Notes: generated by a model not told the origin, from the sequence alone. Positions 51,559 to 59,630 are shown, numbered from the stretch's first letter. The stretch is 64,000 bases of DNA from Caenispirillum bisanense (GCF_900230255.1 NZ_OCNJ01000006.1:310001-374000); one strand, 5' to 3'. Numbers and translations are program-made.

Positions 51559-52448
51559 GCGTCGAGCGAAGGCGGCAGATGATTGAGCTCGACCACCCGG
51601 CCCTGTCGATCTCCCGGCAGTGCACCCTGGTGTCGATCAGCCGGTCGTCGTTCTACTACAGCCCGACCGGCGAGAACCCGCTGAACCTGATGCTGATGCG
51701 GCTGATCGACGAGGCATTCCTCGAGTGCCCGTTCTACGGCTCCCGCCAGATGGCTCGGCACCTGCGCCGCCACGGGTACGTGGTCGGACGCAAGCGCGTC
51801 TCGCGGCTGATGGCGAAGATGGGCCTGTCGCCGATCTACCAGAAGCCGCGGACGAGCACGCCGCATCCGCAGCACCCGATCTACAAGTACCTGCTCCGCG
51901 GCCTCGCGATCACGCAGCCGAACCAGGTCTGGTGCGCCGACATCACCTACATCCCGATGCGGCGCGGCTTCCTGTACCTGGTGGCGATCATGGACTGGGC
52001 CACCAGGAAGGTGCTGTCGTGGCGGCTCTCCAACACGATGGAGGCGGACTTCTGCATGGAGGCGCTGGAGGAGGCCCTGGCGCGCTTCGGCGCACCGGAG
52101 ATCTTCAACACGGATCAGGGCAGCCAGTTCACCAGCCCGCGCTTCACCGACATCCTGAAGGACGGCGGCGTGCGCATCAGCATGGACGGCCGCGGGCGCT
52201 GGATGGACAACGTCTTCATCGAGCGTCTCTGGCGGTCGATGAAGTACGAGTGCGTCTATCTCCACGCCTTCGAGAGCGGCTCCGAGTTGCGCACCGGCCT
52301 GGAGCGCTGGATTTCCTACTACAACACCCGGAGGCCCCACTCGGGCCTCAATGGACAAACGCCCGACGAGGCGTATCATCGCGCCGCACCGGCACCGTCT
52401 CCGGGGCGCGCCCCGGAGACGGTGCCGGCAACGGCCCTGGCGGCATAA
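51555..52448 (+). CDS. IS3 OrfB transposase (DDE integrase core)
   Basis: 297 residues. Begins with the HTH_21 region (ISRQCTLVSISRSSFYYSPT, FYGSRQMARHLRRHGYVVGR). The rve integrase core has the catalytic Asp in QVWCADITYIPM, Asp in EIFNTDQGSQFTS and Glu in NVFIERLWRSMKYE. It overlaps OrfA by ATGA. All catalytic residues are present and both IS ends are visible, so this copy may still move. Confidence 0.92.
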   Translation: MSVERRRQMIELDHPALSISRQCTLVSISRSSFYYSPTGENPLNLMLMRLIDEAFLECPFYGSRQMARHLRRHGYVVGRKRVSRLMAKMGLSPIYQKPRTSTPHPQHPIYKYLLRGLAITQPNQVWCADITYIPMRRGFLYLVAIMDWATRKVLSWRLSNTMEADFCMEALEEALARFGAPEIFNTDQGSQFTSPRFTDILKDGGVRISMDGRGRWMDNVFIERLWRSMKYECVYLHAFESGSELRTGLERWISYYNTRRPHSGLNGQTPDEAYHRAAPAPSPGRAPETVPATALAA

Positions 52449-52510
52449 TCATGAAACGGGACTAGCTTAGCTCGGCCGCCAAACTGTCCGAACAGCCGGG
52501 GCCACCTCTC

Positions 52511-52874
52511 CTCGCCGACCTGTGCCGCGCGATCTCGGAAGCGATCCGAACGGCGCCCGGAGGCATAGTTTTTCACGATCCTTGAGGGGCAACGCGAACA
52601 GGCCACCCGGGACGCAGCCGTTTTCGATGGCAAGTGCAAGCTGCGGCTGTCGTAGAGCAAGCACGACAAGCTGCCCTCGCTGGCCGTCGAGGTCGCCCCC
52701 CATCCCGTCGACTGGAACGAAATACCGCGCTTCGTCGCGCTAGCCCGCCACATCCTCGACTGCGCCGAGCGCCTCGGCGTCCGGCTGCGCTGGGGCGCCG
52801 ACTGGGACATGGACGGCGCCTGGAAAGACGAGCGGTTCCGGAACATGCCGCACTTCGAGCTCGTCTCGAAATAA
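52511..52874 (+). pseudogene. Phage endolysin (M15-type peptidase) relic
   Basis: The first frame reads LADLCRAISEAIRTAPGG; after a frameshift near 52567 it continues FTILEGQREQATRDAA, then a TAG within KLRLS*SKHDKLPSLAVEVA, and ends ADWDMDGAWKDERFRNMPHF before TAA 52872. This matches L-alanyl-D-glutamate peptidase endolysins. The 5' end was removed by the IS3 insertion. Confidence 0.75.
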
Positions 52875-52945
52875 CGGCACGGAACAGCACGTAACGTAAC
52901 GCACATAACGGAACATAACGGCAGGAGTGCTAAACAACGGACGAC

Positions 52946-53163
52946 ATGAAGGCTTGGTACCAGAGCCGCGCCGTGTGGGGCGGGCTGGTTGCTGTCGCGG
53001 CCGCGGTCGCGGGTGCGGGCGCTTTCAACAGCGATCTCGGGGCGCGATCTCCGGCAATGCTGAGGCCATCGTCGGAGCCGTGATCGCGGTGGCCATTGGC
53101 GTCGGCGGCGTGGCGGCCGTGGTCGGGCGCGTGAAGGTCGACAGCAAGATCGGCAAGAAGTGA
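52946..53163 (+). pseudogene. Holin relic with one frameshift
   Basis: ATG 52946 gives MKAWYQSRAVWGGLVAVAAA and GAFNSDLG. After loss of one base near 53038 a second frame gives ISGNAEAIVGAVIAVAIGVG and VKVDSKIGKK before TGA. Together they form a two-helix holin with a basic C-terminus. The span is 218 bp, not a multiple of three, which confirms the shift. It lies between endolysin and spanin genes as in phage lysis cassettes. Confidence 0.7.
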
Positions 53164-53375
53164 TGGGAGCCCTGGCCGGCATCCTGTCGGCCCTGGTCGA
53201 GTGCCTCGGGACGGTGGCGCCGTTCCTGCTCGCGCACCGGGCGGGGCGGCGATCCGCTCAAGCGGACCAGGCCGAGAAGACAGCGGAGGTCAAGGATGCG
53301 CAGCTTAACGTCGCGAGCCGTGGCCGCAGTTCTGCTGACGAGCTGCTTGGCCGGATGTACGACAACGATCTCTAA
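53163..53375 (+). CDS. Rz-like inner-membrane spanin
   Basis: 70 residues from ATG 53163, overlapping the holin stop. An N-terminal hydrophobic segment (GALAGILSALVECLGTVAPF) is followed by a charged helix and the Rz-type ending VKDAQLNVASRGRSSADELL. With the embedded lipoprotein frame at 53296 it forms the classic nested Rz/Rz1 arrangement. It is short, so it may itself be reduced. Confidence 0.6.
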   Translation: MGALAGILSALVECLGTVAPFLLAHRAGRRSAQADQAEKTAEVKDAQLNVASRGRSSADELLGRMYDNDL

Positions 53376-53510
53376 TACCCACCATGGCCTAAGGCCGGGC
53401 CGGCGGTGGCAGAGGAACTGGCGCGTCTGCCGGCGGAGGAGTATCCTGCGTCATGGGACTGGATCGACCGTCTCGCTAAACTACGTGACCAACTCGCGTT
53501 GTGCCAATGA
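53296..53510 (+). pseudogene. Rz1-like outer-membrane spanin, nested and frameshifted
   Basis: ATG 53296, inside the Rz-like gene in another frame, encodes RSLTSRAVAAVLLTSCLAGC, a lipoprotein signal with lipobox LAGC. After a frameshift near 53390 the likely continuation is AEELARLPAEEYPASWDWID and RLAKLRDQLALCQ, ending at TGA 53508-53510. Read without the shift the frame runs on to 53592 with an unlikely product. Confidence 0.6.
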
Positions 53511-53737
53511 CAGACATCAACGAGACGATCAAGCAGCGACTGGCCCGGGACCCCGCTTTCAGGGACGCCATGGCGCGCGAGGGGATCGTTGATTGGGATC
53601 GAGATGTTGAGGTCGACGTCGCAGCAGAGATCCTGGGCCTGACGCACGAGCTGGTGGCTCAGCATGTTCCGGTTGAGAATGGCCTCAGCAAGCTAAGGCA
53701 CGTCATTGCAGTCAGAGAAGAGCTTACCGGCGAATGA
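53507..53737 (+). CDS. Small hypothetical protein (76 aa) of the lysis cassette
   Basis: ATG 53507 overlaps the end of the spanin relic (ATGA). The product (TDINETIKQRLARDPAFRDA, DVEVDVAAEILGLTHELVAQ) is helical and soluble; no family is recognised. It is probably a phage gene carried with the cassette. Confidence 0.5.
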   Translation: MTDINETIKQRLARDPAFRDAMAREGIVDWDRDVEVDVAAEILGLTHELVAQHVPVENGLSKLRHVIAVREELTGE

Positions 53738-54066
53738 CCGGAGCCTATTTCAGTATCGTGTGGAGCAGTGCTGGTCCGGGTTACTTCACGGGGAATGGCA
53801 CCTGGCCCGATCTATTTCCGCACCTCACCCAACCCACTTCGCTGTTCCTTGCGTCGCCAGACCTCCGGCCGAAACCGGAGGATTGTTTTGTGCGACATGA
53901 TGCGCTGGCCCCGCGGCGGCGTGCTTCCTGTACGGTGGCAGGAATCGGTGAACGTCCAGTTCAGAACGGGGCCGAAGCCCCCTCTCTCTCGTGCTGCTCC
54001 TACCCTAAGCGCTGAACCCGCCGGGAAAGATAACTGCCAACATGGCGGCGACTGTCCATCGCTCTT
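53738..54066. other. Stretch without a supported gene
   Basis: A 93-codon plus-strand frame (53734-54015) overlaps the previous stop by ATGA, but its product has no recognisable pattern and is Arg/Pro/Ser-rich. I see no RNA gene or repeat here. Confidence 0.4.
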
Positions 54067-54288
54067 TCAGATCAAGATGTAGGACCAAGCGCGCCATGAT
54101 CCACCGGGTTGCGGTGCCGTGCCAAGCAGGGCCGCGGTCGCCGGTATCCATTCACCGGGATCCTCGGTGAGCAGGCGGTCGAGCGCCATGGCCTCGGGAT
54201 CAGTTTCGGCGGCCTGGCGCTCGAGGGCAGCGACGATGTATGCCGGCAGTTCGGCGAGAGCAACGGCCGTCCTCTGGCGACGGGTCAT
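54067..54288 (-). CDS. Small hypothetical protein (73 aa)
   Basis: ATG 54288 with GGGAGC upstream. The product starts MTRRQRTAVALAELPAYIVA and contains ETDPEAMALDRLLTEDPGEW. It is a small helical protein of unknown family. It is isolated between the lysis cassette and palindrome array B and may be real, but evidence is limited to the ribosome site and composition. Confidence 0.4.
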   Translation of the reverse strand: MTRRQRTAVALAELPAYIVAALERQAAETDPEAMALDRLLTEDPGEWIPATAALLGTAPQPGGSWRAWSYILI

Positions 54289-54428
54289 GGCGGGCTCCCT
54301 CTCTGGACGCCGTCCCAATTGTCGCAAGCTTAATCGTGTCGCGGCAATGTGCCAAGCACGGAACCTGGATCGCCGTGCAGGTCAAGCTCGCGCGGCGCAT
54401 CAGGGGCGCATTTTTCTTAATGGCGGCG

Positions 54429-54749
54429 TTTGTCCGCGGACAAAAGCGGGGCAGGACGGCCGCGGGATCGTTTGTCCGCGGACAAATGAGGATTCACCGG
54501 CACGGTCGTCGGTCGTTTGTCCGCGGACAAAATGCCCTCGAGAGCCCCACATCGCGATTATGGCGCGAAATATAATTCCATATAGTTGCGCCGCGCCGCG
54601 CTATGGTGGGCTTGTCCGCGGGCAAAACCTGAGCCGAAGAACCACGTTTGTCCGCGGACAAATACGCCAAACGACCCCCAGACGGCCATTTGTCCGCGGA
54701 CAACCAGGGTTTCCCGACCGTACCCTGGCATCATTTGTCCGCGGACAAA
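54429..54749. repeat. Palindrome array B (TTTGTCCGCGGACAAA)
   Basis: Perfect 16-bp copies at 54429, 54471, 54516, 54647 and 54734; near copies at 54612 (TTGTCCGCGGGCAAAA) and 54689 (TTTGTCCGCGGACAA). Steps are 42, 45, 95-96, 35-36, 42 and 45 bp, so mostly one site per four helical turns. The region 54289-54907 holds no gene that I can support. Confidence 0.9.
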
Positions 54750-54907
54750 AAACGCCGTCCGAGGGCGCACCATGGCGTTTCCACGTGTCTTGAAAAAATG
54801 AGTAGGCCGCGCAGATTCAGGCTTATCAGCCGCCGCGCCAGGACTATCTGATCCCTCGTGAGCCAACATGGGGCCGCTGAAAGTGCGGTCGACAAGGGAC
54901 CAAGAAC

Positions 54908-55156
54908 ATGAACGAAGTTCAGAGTGAGAAGCTGCTGCGAGAGAAGGCCGTCCTCGAGATGACGGGCCTCAGCCGTGCAACGATGTATCGCCTCATGCGG
55001 AACGGCGGGTTCCCACAGAGCCGGCGGTACGTGGGCCTTTCTGCCGCGTTCTACCTGTCGTCGGAGATCGAGGCGTGGGTTGAGTGGCAGAAGCAGAAGA
55101 GCGTTGCTCATGCTCCTGCATGGACGCCGCCGGCTCATCACTCAGCACATTGCTGA
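54908..55156 (+). CDS. AlpA-family regulator / excisionase
   Basis: 82 residues from ATG 54908. The helix-turn-helix LREKAVLEMTGLSRATMYRL and the wing NGGFPQSRRYVGLSAAFYLS, then SEIEAWVEWQ, are the AlpA pattern. AlpA proteins switch on integrase or act as excision factors in tRNA-integrated islands. Its last 164 bp are antisense to the 3' end of the integrase gene, so transcription of one could interfere with the other. Confidence 0.9.
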   Translation: MNEVQSEKLLREKAVLEMTGLSRATMYRLMRNGGFPQSRRYVGLSAAFYLSSEIEAWVEWQKQKSVAHAPAWTPPAHHSAHC

Positions 55157-56327
55157 ACAGGGCCTCAAGGGCCCTACCGGCCTCTCTCTTGACCGGATCG
55201 TAAGAGAACTGCACGTAGATTCGGCCAGTAACATCGCCATCGACCTGGTGCCCAAGGATGCGGCTAATGTCGTTTTTGTCGATGCCGCTACTAGCCAGGA
55301 AAGTCGATAAGCTGCGGCGCAGATCGTGGGGCGTGAACTTCTTCAAGCCCCACGCAGTGAAATAGCGCCGCACGGCTTGGCTGATCGATCTCCCGGCAAT
55401 CGGCCTGTCAAGCACTCGAGGCGACGGAAACAGGTACCCTTCCTCGATCCCGTCGACCAGCTTTCTCGCAGGCTCCGGGATGTAGTAGCGCTGCAAGCGA
55501 TCTTGCTTCACGTCCTCGGGCTGTAGCTCGACGAAGCCGTCAGCGCCGATATCGCCGGCCTTGAGCTTCAGGATCTCGCTGCGCCGCGCCGGAACGATCA
55601 TCAAGAACAGAAGTGCGAGCTTGATCGACCGCGAGATTGCGGTGTCGCTCCACAGGGCGCTCCACAGGTCCCCGAACTCTTTGAGCGAAAGCACGCGCGA
55701 CCGCTCCTTCTCGCGGTGCGGACGTCGGATATGGCGGCACGGCGATTCAGTGACCTTCTTCTCGGAAACGCCGATCGCATAGACCTTCTTGAGCCAGGCC
55801 AGGAGGCGGTTTGCCACCACCGGAGCGCCGCGACCTACGATCCGCGCCAGGATCTCCCTGATCATGTCCTCGGTGAGCTGGTCGGCCGGCAGATCGCCAT
55901 ACACCGATCCGTCTCCGCAGGACGCATCGAGAATGTCTTTGCTCAGGAGGCGCCTCGCCTCGGCCTCTGAGCTAGCCCGGACCGGCTCGTTGAGTTCCGC
56001 CTTTTTCTTGAAGTAGAAGTCGACAAGGTCGCGGACGGTGAGAACCTGCGGCTTAGGAGGTGGCGGCGCGGCGGGATCTTCTCCCCGAGCCACGCGCTTT
56101 CTCAGGTCGTTGTAACGCTCGCGGATATCGGCTTCACCGATCGTGTCGAACCTGCCAATCGTCAGTTCTCGCTGCGTTCCCGTGCCTCTGACCCGGTAAT
56201 GATACACCCAGGTCTTGACGCCCCGTGGCGTAACACGTAGAGCGAGGCCAGGGTAACCGTCGAAGCGATACCTCTCGCGCTCGGACGTTGGCTTGATAGC
56301 CCGGATTGCGGAATCCCTCAGCTTCAT
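54993..56327 (-). CDS. int: Tyrosine integrase (phage/island type)
   Basis: 444 residues from ATG 56327, which follows GGAGGG; upstream in-frame codons run through the tRNA and are not coding. The N-terminal arm-binding part begins MKLRDSAIRAIKPTSERERY. The catalytic domain has Arg in LMIVPARRSEILKLKAGDI, HxxR in TPHDLRRSLSTFLASSGIDK, His in RILGHQVDGDVT and the nucleophile Tyr in GRIYVQFSYD. It is the P4-like class that uses tRNA genes. The start codon overlaps one TGCTAGCCC repeat, so integrase bound there could repress its own gene. Confidence 0.93.
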   Translation of the reverse strand: MKLRDSAIRAIKPTSERERYRFDGYPGLALRVTPRGVKTWVYHYRVRGTGTQRELTIGRFDTIGEADIRERYNDLRKRVARGEDPAAPPPPKPQVLTVRDLVDFYFKKKAELNEPVRASSEAEARRLLSKDILDASCGDGSVYGDLPADQLTEDMIREILARIVGRGAPVVANRLLAWLKKVYAIGVSEKKVTESPCRHIRRPHREKERSRVLSLKEFGDLWSALWSDTAISRSIKLALLFLMIVPARRSEILKLKAGDIGADGFVELQPEDVKQDRLQRYYIPEPARKLVDGIEEGYLFPSPRVLDRPIAGRSISQAVRRYFTAWGLKKFTPHDLRRSLSTFLASSGIDKNDISRILGHQVDGDVTGRIYVQFSYDPVKREAGRALEALFSNVLSDEPAASMQEHEQRSSASATQPTPRSPTTGRTRQKGPRTAGSVGTRRSA

Positions 56328-56375
56328 GCTAGCCCTCCACTGACGACGCGCAGATGCTAGCCCAGATGCTAGCCC
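56327..56375 (+). repeat. Three TGCTAGCCC repeats, candidate integrase arm sites (right)
   Basis: Copies at 56327-56335, 56355-56363 and 56367-56375. The last two keep the 12-bp step seen in the pair at the left end. They lie 52-100 bp from the crossover repeat. Confidence 0.6.
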
Positions 56376-56390
56376 GACAGCAAGAGGCCC

Positions 56391-56419
56391 TTGACAGCCG
56401 AAGAGAAAAGCGAGAGATT
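56391..56419 (+). promoter_or_regulatory. Element-borne replacement promoter for tRNA-Thr
   Basis: TTGACA (56391) and GAGATT (56414) are 17 bp apart. The -10 ends 9 bp before the tRNA start, the same placing as at the left junction. The sequence lies inside the mobile element, so the intact tRNA seems to be expressed from it. Confidence 0.55.
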
Positions 56420-56426
56420 TCAAGGA

Positions 56427-56471
56427 ACGCCGGTATAGCTCAGCTGGTAGAGCACCTGATTTGTAATCAGG
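56427..56471 (+). repeat. attR: 45-bp tRNA 5'-half repeat
   Basis: Identical to 32648-32692. Here it continues into the true 3' half of the tRNA. The repeat ends at the base of the anticodon stem, a common crossover position for tRNA-specific integrases. Confidence 0.93.
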
Positions 56472-56504
56472 GGGTCGCGGGTTCGAACCCTGCTGCCGGC
56501 ACCA
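56429..56504 (+). tRNA. tRNA-Thr (anticodon TGT)
   Basis: 76 nt including an encoded CCA. Acceptor GCCGGTA pairs with TGCCGGC (one G-U). The anticodon stem CCTGA/TCAGG carries the loop TTTGTAA with anticodon TGT. The T arm has GTTCGAAC. It is intact because the element supplies its 5' half. Confidence 0.95.
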
Positions 56505-56509
56505 GAAAA

Positions 56510-56546
56510 GGGTCGCCAGATCAATGGTTTGGCGACCCATTCTTTT
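56510..56546 (+). terminator. Intrinsic terminator of tRNA-Thr
   Basis: A perfect 8-bp stem GGGTCGCC/GGCGACCC (56510-56517 and 56531-56538) is followed by ATTCTTTT. It lies six bases after the tRNA. Confidence 0.85.
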
Positions 56547-56729
56547 CCTGATCCGGCAGCCGCAGGACGCCAGGGTAACACTGGGGTAACGGAATTTGTA
56601 GGGCTGTGGCTTGGGAGGCCTCTGCGGTTGGGCGGACACCCCTACCAGAGAAGCACCCTTCCTGTACCGGTCGGCTCCTCCCGGCGCCCTGCTGGGCGTG
56701 TGCCGCCTCCCTGTGCCGGCTGATCCGTG

Positions 56730-57055
56730 CTAGGCCGTGGACTCATAACTGCGCAGCCAGATACGGGCTGAGGCCAGTTTGATGGCGGCCAGATAGTTTT
56801 CCGGCAGCTTGTCGTATCGGGTGGCGATACCACGGAACTGCTTGAGTTTGTTGAAAAAGCGCTCCACCAAGTTGCGCTGGCGGTAGACCCACTTGCTGAA
56901 GACAAAGGTCCCTTTACGGTTCCGGCGCGGCGGGATGTTGGCCCACGCACCGGCTGTCTCGGCGAGAGCGCGGACGGCATCGCTGTCGTAGGCCTTGTCG
57001 GCCAGTAGCGTCGCGTTCGGCCCGAGCAGGTCAGCCAAATCATCGACGGCCACAG
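56730..57055 (-). pseudogene. IS5-family transposase C-terminal fragment
   Basis: The minus strand encodes LLADKAYDSDAVRALAETAG, NIPPRRNRKGTFVFSKWVYR and QRNLVERFFNKLKQFRGIAT. These are the DKAYD and ERFF-type signatures of IS5/IS427 transposases. The 5' part is missing beyond 57055, where the IS3 element begins. About 107 codons remain. The 185 bp between the tRNA terminator and this fragment hold no gene. Confidence 0.8.
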
Positions 57056-57911
57056 TGAGGTGGCCCCGGAAAACTGGACAAGGAGCTTGGCTCTGGTTCT
57101 GATCGTCGATGACGAGAAGAAGGACCAATGAGCATGAGCAAGACGCGTCGGAACCACGGAGCGGCTTTCAAGGCGAAGGTGGCGCTGGAGGCCCTGCGGG
57201 GCGAACTGACGGTGGCCGAGATTGCGGCGAAGCATGGCGTCCACCAGACACTGGTCAACGAATGGAAGCGCCAGCTCACCGAGGGCTCGGCGGCGGTGTT
57301 TGAGAAGGGTGGCGGTCGGGCTGAAAAGGAGGCCACGGCAGTTACCGACGACCTCTACCGGCAGATCGGCAAGCTCATGGTGGATCGTGTCCCGGGAGAT
57401 GGTGTAGCTGACGCGGGGCCACGGGCGATCCAGGATGGGCCGGATCGTGGTGTCAGGGGTCCATGGCCGGCAGGCTGACAGCGGGATCATCGCTCATGGG
57501 CGCCATGGTTTCCAGCGTCATATAGCGCGAGCGCTGGACGGCCCACTCGTCGTTTTGTTCGAGCAGGATGGCGCCGACGAGGCGGACGATGGCGTCCTCG
57601 TTGGGGAAGATGCCGACGACCTCGGTGCGCTGCTTGATCTCGCCGTTGAGGCGTTCGAGCGGGTTGGTGGAGTGCAGCTTCGCCCGGTGCCGGAGCGGGA
57701 AGTCCATGTAGGCCAGCACGTCGTGCTCGGCCTCGTCCATGAAGCCGGCGAGCTTGGGGACCTTGGGCCTGAGTTGGTCTGCCACCCGGCGCCACTGCTG
57801 GTGGGCGGCCTCGGCGTCGTCCTGGGCGAAGGCCGTGGCGACAAAAGCCGAGACGACCCGGCGGCCGCTTCGCCCGGAATGGGCGAGGAGGTTGCGCATG
57901 AAATGCACCCG

Positions 57912-59372
57912 GGGGCTGTTGAAAAACCTCCCGGCTCATGATTCCCTCGGTCAGGAAGTTGATGATCGAGGCGCGAGATGCTGTCGGAACGCGGGGCTGA
58001 GCAGTTCGAGTTCTTCGTCGGATCGCTTCGTGACCTGGTGCCCGAGGATCACATCCTTCGACGGGTACATAGGGTCCTTGATCTTTCGTGGATCAGAAGC
58101 GACGTGCAGGATCTCTACAGCGCGGGCTACGGGCGCCCTTCGATTGATCCCGAGGCTGCGCTCCGGCTCATGCTGGCCGGTTTCCTTCTCGGGTTCGTCC
58201 ATGACCGGAAGTTGATGCGGGAGGCACAGGTCAATGTTGCCGTCCGTTGGTTCGCCGGCTTCGGATTAACCGAGCGCCTGACTCACCATTCGAGCCTCAC
58301 GCGGATCAGGCAGCGCTGGGGCGAAGAGCGGTTCCGGCGGATCTTCGAGCGGACGGTCTCCGCGTGCCTGGCGGCCAAGATCGCCAAGGGCGACGTCGTT
58401 CATGTCGATGCGTCGCTGGTCCGTGCCGACGTGAGCTGGGAGGCCCTTGCGCGGCGTTGGACGGAACGCGTTGAAGAGGAGAATGGCGAAGAAGCCGAGG
58501 GCGAGCGGAACTCGAAGAAGACCGGGAAGTACAAAAAGGTCTGCACCACCGATCCCGATGCGACGATGGCGACAAACGGACGCAACCGGCGGCTCGAACC
58601 CGCGTACAAGCAGCACACCGCGGTGGATGATCAGTCCGGCGTTATCCTCGACGTCCACATCACCACCGGCGAAGAGAACGAAGGCAGCGAGTTGCTGCCG
58701 GCGATCGGCAGGATCGAGGCGGTTACCGGCGTACCGGCCGAAACGGTGACGGCTGATGCCGGCTACGCCTACGCCAAGGTCTACGCCCGGCTGGAGGAAA
58801 AGAACATCGAGGCGGTCATCCCGCCAAAGGCGGAACCGATCCGATCACCGGTTCCCATGCGCCGGTTCAAGTACGACGCGCGCCATGACGTCCTGAAGTG
58901 TCCGAGAGGGAAGAAACTCAAGGCAGGGCGGCGGACCAAGCACGGGCGCTTCTTCACGTCGCGGGCGAGGGACTGCCGTGGATGCGACCTCGCCCGGTTA
59001 TGCTTGTCGAAGGGCCGGTCAAACAAGGCGGTGGTGCTCGGCGATGATTATGCGGCACTCCTCCGGGCGCGCCGACGACGCCAAAACTGGACCGACCGCG
59101 ACTACGAGCTCTACCGGCGACATTGTTGGAAGGTTGAAGGAGTCCATGGGGAATCCAAAGGCTGCCATGGCCTCTCCAGAGCCGTCCGCCGTGGGCTTTG
59201 GAACATGCGTGTCCAGGCCTACCTCACGGCCGCCGCCATCAACTTGAAGCGGCTGGCCGCAGCCATTCTTGGCGCGATTTCTATGATCTTCGTCCGGGCC
59301 TTCTTGAACGCGAGCCGGAACCAGAAGTGTCTCTGCCCGCCGCATGGCGGACAAGGCTTTCTCAACGGCCCC
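57912..59372 (+). mobile_element. IS1182-family element inserted in the IS256 transposase
   Basis: 1461 bp. Terminal repeats are GGGGCTGTTGAAAAA (57912) and the complement of GGGGCCGTTGAGAAAG (ending 59372). A 5-bp target duplication ACCCG flanks it (57907-57911 and 59373-59377). Confidence 0.85.
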
Positions 59373-59630
59373 ACCCGGCACCGCTGCCACGTGGCGGTGA
59401 GCACCTTGCTGACCGCCGCCTTGATGCCCTCGTGGGCGTCGGAAATCACGAGCTTGACGCCGCGCAGACCGCGGCGGCCAAGCTTGCGAAGGAAGGCTGT
59501 CCAGAAGGGTTCGGCCTCCGAGGGGCCGATGTCCATGCCCAGCACCTCGCGACGACCGTCGGTGTTGACGCCGACGGCGACGATCACGGCGACCGACACG
59601 ATGCGCCCCTGCGCCCGGACCTTCACGTAG
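57978..59630 (+). CDS. IS1182-family transposase with C-terminal read-through
   Basis: 550 residues as read. Starts [20 protein letters not shown]. The DDE-type core includes [40 protein letters not shown] and [20 protein letters not shown], with Cys motifs ([19 protein letters not shown]) typical of the DUF4372/transposase_11 type. The element ends at base 59372 (codon 465) with no stop before it. The last 86 codons are antisense host (IS256) sequence. The element's transposase therefore takes whatever C-terminus the target gives. Confidence 0.88.
   Translation: MLSERGAEQFEFFVGSLRDLVPEDHILRRVHRVLDLSWIRSDVQDLYSAGYGRPSIDPEAALRLMLAGFLLGFVHDRKLMREAQVNVAVRWFAGFGLTERLTHHSSLTRIRQRWGEERFRRIFERTVSACLAAKIAKGDVVHVDASLVRADVSWEALARRWTERVEEENGEEAEGERNSKKTGKYKKVCTTDPDATMATNGRNRRLEPAYKQHTAVDDQSGVILDVHITTGEENEGSELLPAIGRIEAVTGVPAETVTADAGYAYAKVYARLEEKNIEAVIPPKAEPIRSPVPMRRFKYDARHDVLKCPRGKKLKAGRRTKHGRFFTSRARDCRGCDLARLCLSKGRSNKAVVLGDDYAALLRARRRRQNWTDRDYELYRRHCWKVEGVHGESKGCHGLSRAVRRGLWNMRVQAYLTAAAINLKRLAAAILGAISMIFVRAFLNASRNQKCLCPPHGGQGFLNGPTRHRCHVAVSTLLTAALMPSWASEITSLTPRRPRRPSLRRKAVQKGSASEGPMSMPSTSRRPSVLTPTATITATDTMRPCARTFT

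Larger units (their letters stand above)
51204..52509 (+). mobile_element. IS3-family element (copy A), intact
   Basis: 1306 bp. Terminal repeats are AGAGGTGGCCCC (51204) and its complement ending at 52509, extending inward with CCGGACAG at about 51222 and CTGTCCG at about 52484. A 3-bp target repeat CCT flanks both ends (51201-51203 and 52510-52512). It cut into the phage endolysin relic. Confidence 0.85.
32648..56471. mobile_element. Integrative mobilizable element in tRNA-Thr(TGT)
   Basis: 23.8 kb between perfect 45-bp direct repeats. It carries a tyrosine integrase beside the right repeat, an AlpA-like regulator, a KfrA-like protein, an AEP-type primase, MobC and a relaxase. No type IV secretion genes are present, so it is mobilizable rather than self-transmissible. 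The interior is visibly less GC-rich than both chromosomal flanks, and its small genes use more varied codons. Cargo: a TrlF-type ATPase, a four-gene modification/nuclease operon and a broken phage lysis cassette, with several IS relics. Confidence 0.88.

Noticed and set aside
52634-52894. An 86-codon frame in the endolysin relic as a gene
   Set aside because: It is in the wrong frame; the meaningful translation is the broken peptidase frame.
54429-54749. The palindromes as LexA/SOS boxes
   Set aside because: Alphaproteobacterial LexA sites are GTTC-N7-GTTC direct repeats; this palindrome is different and is repeated in arrays.
56327-56639. Extending the integrase upstream to 56639
   Set aside because: The added 104 codons would run through the intact tRNA and its terminator; ATG 56327 has a good ribosome site.
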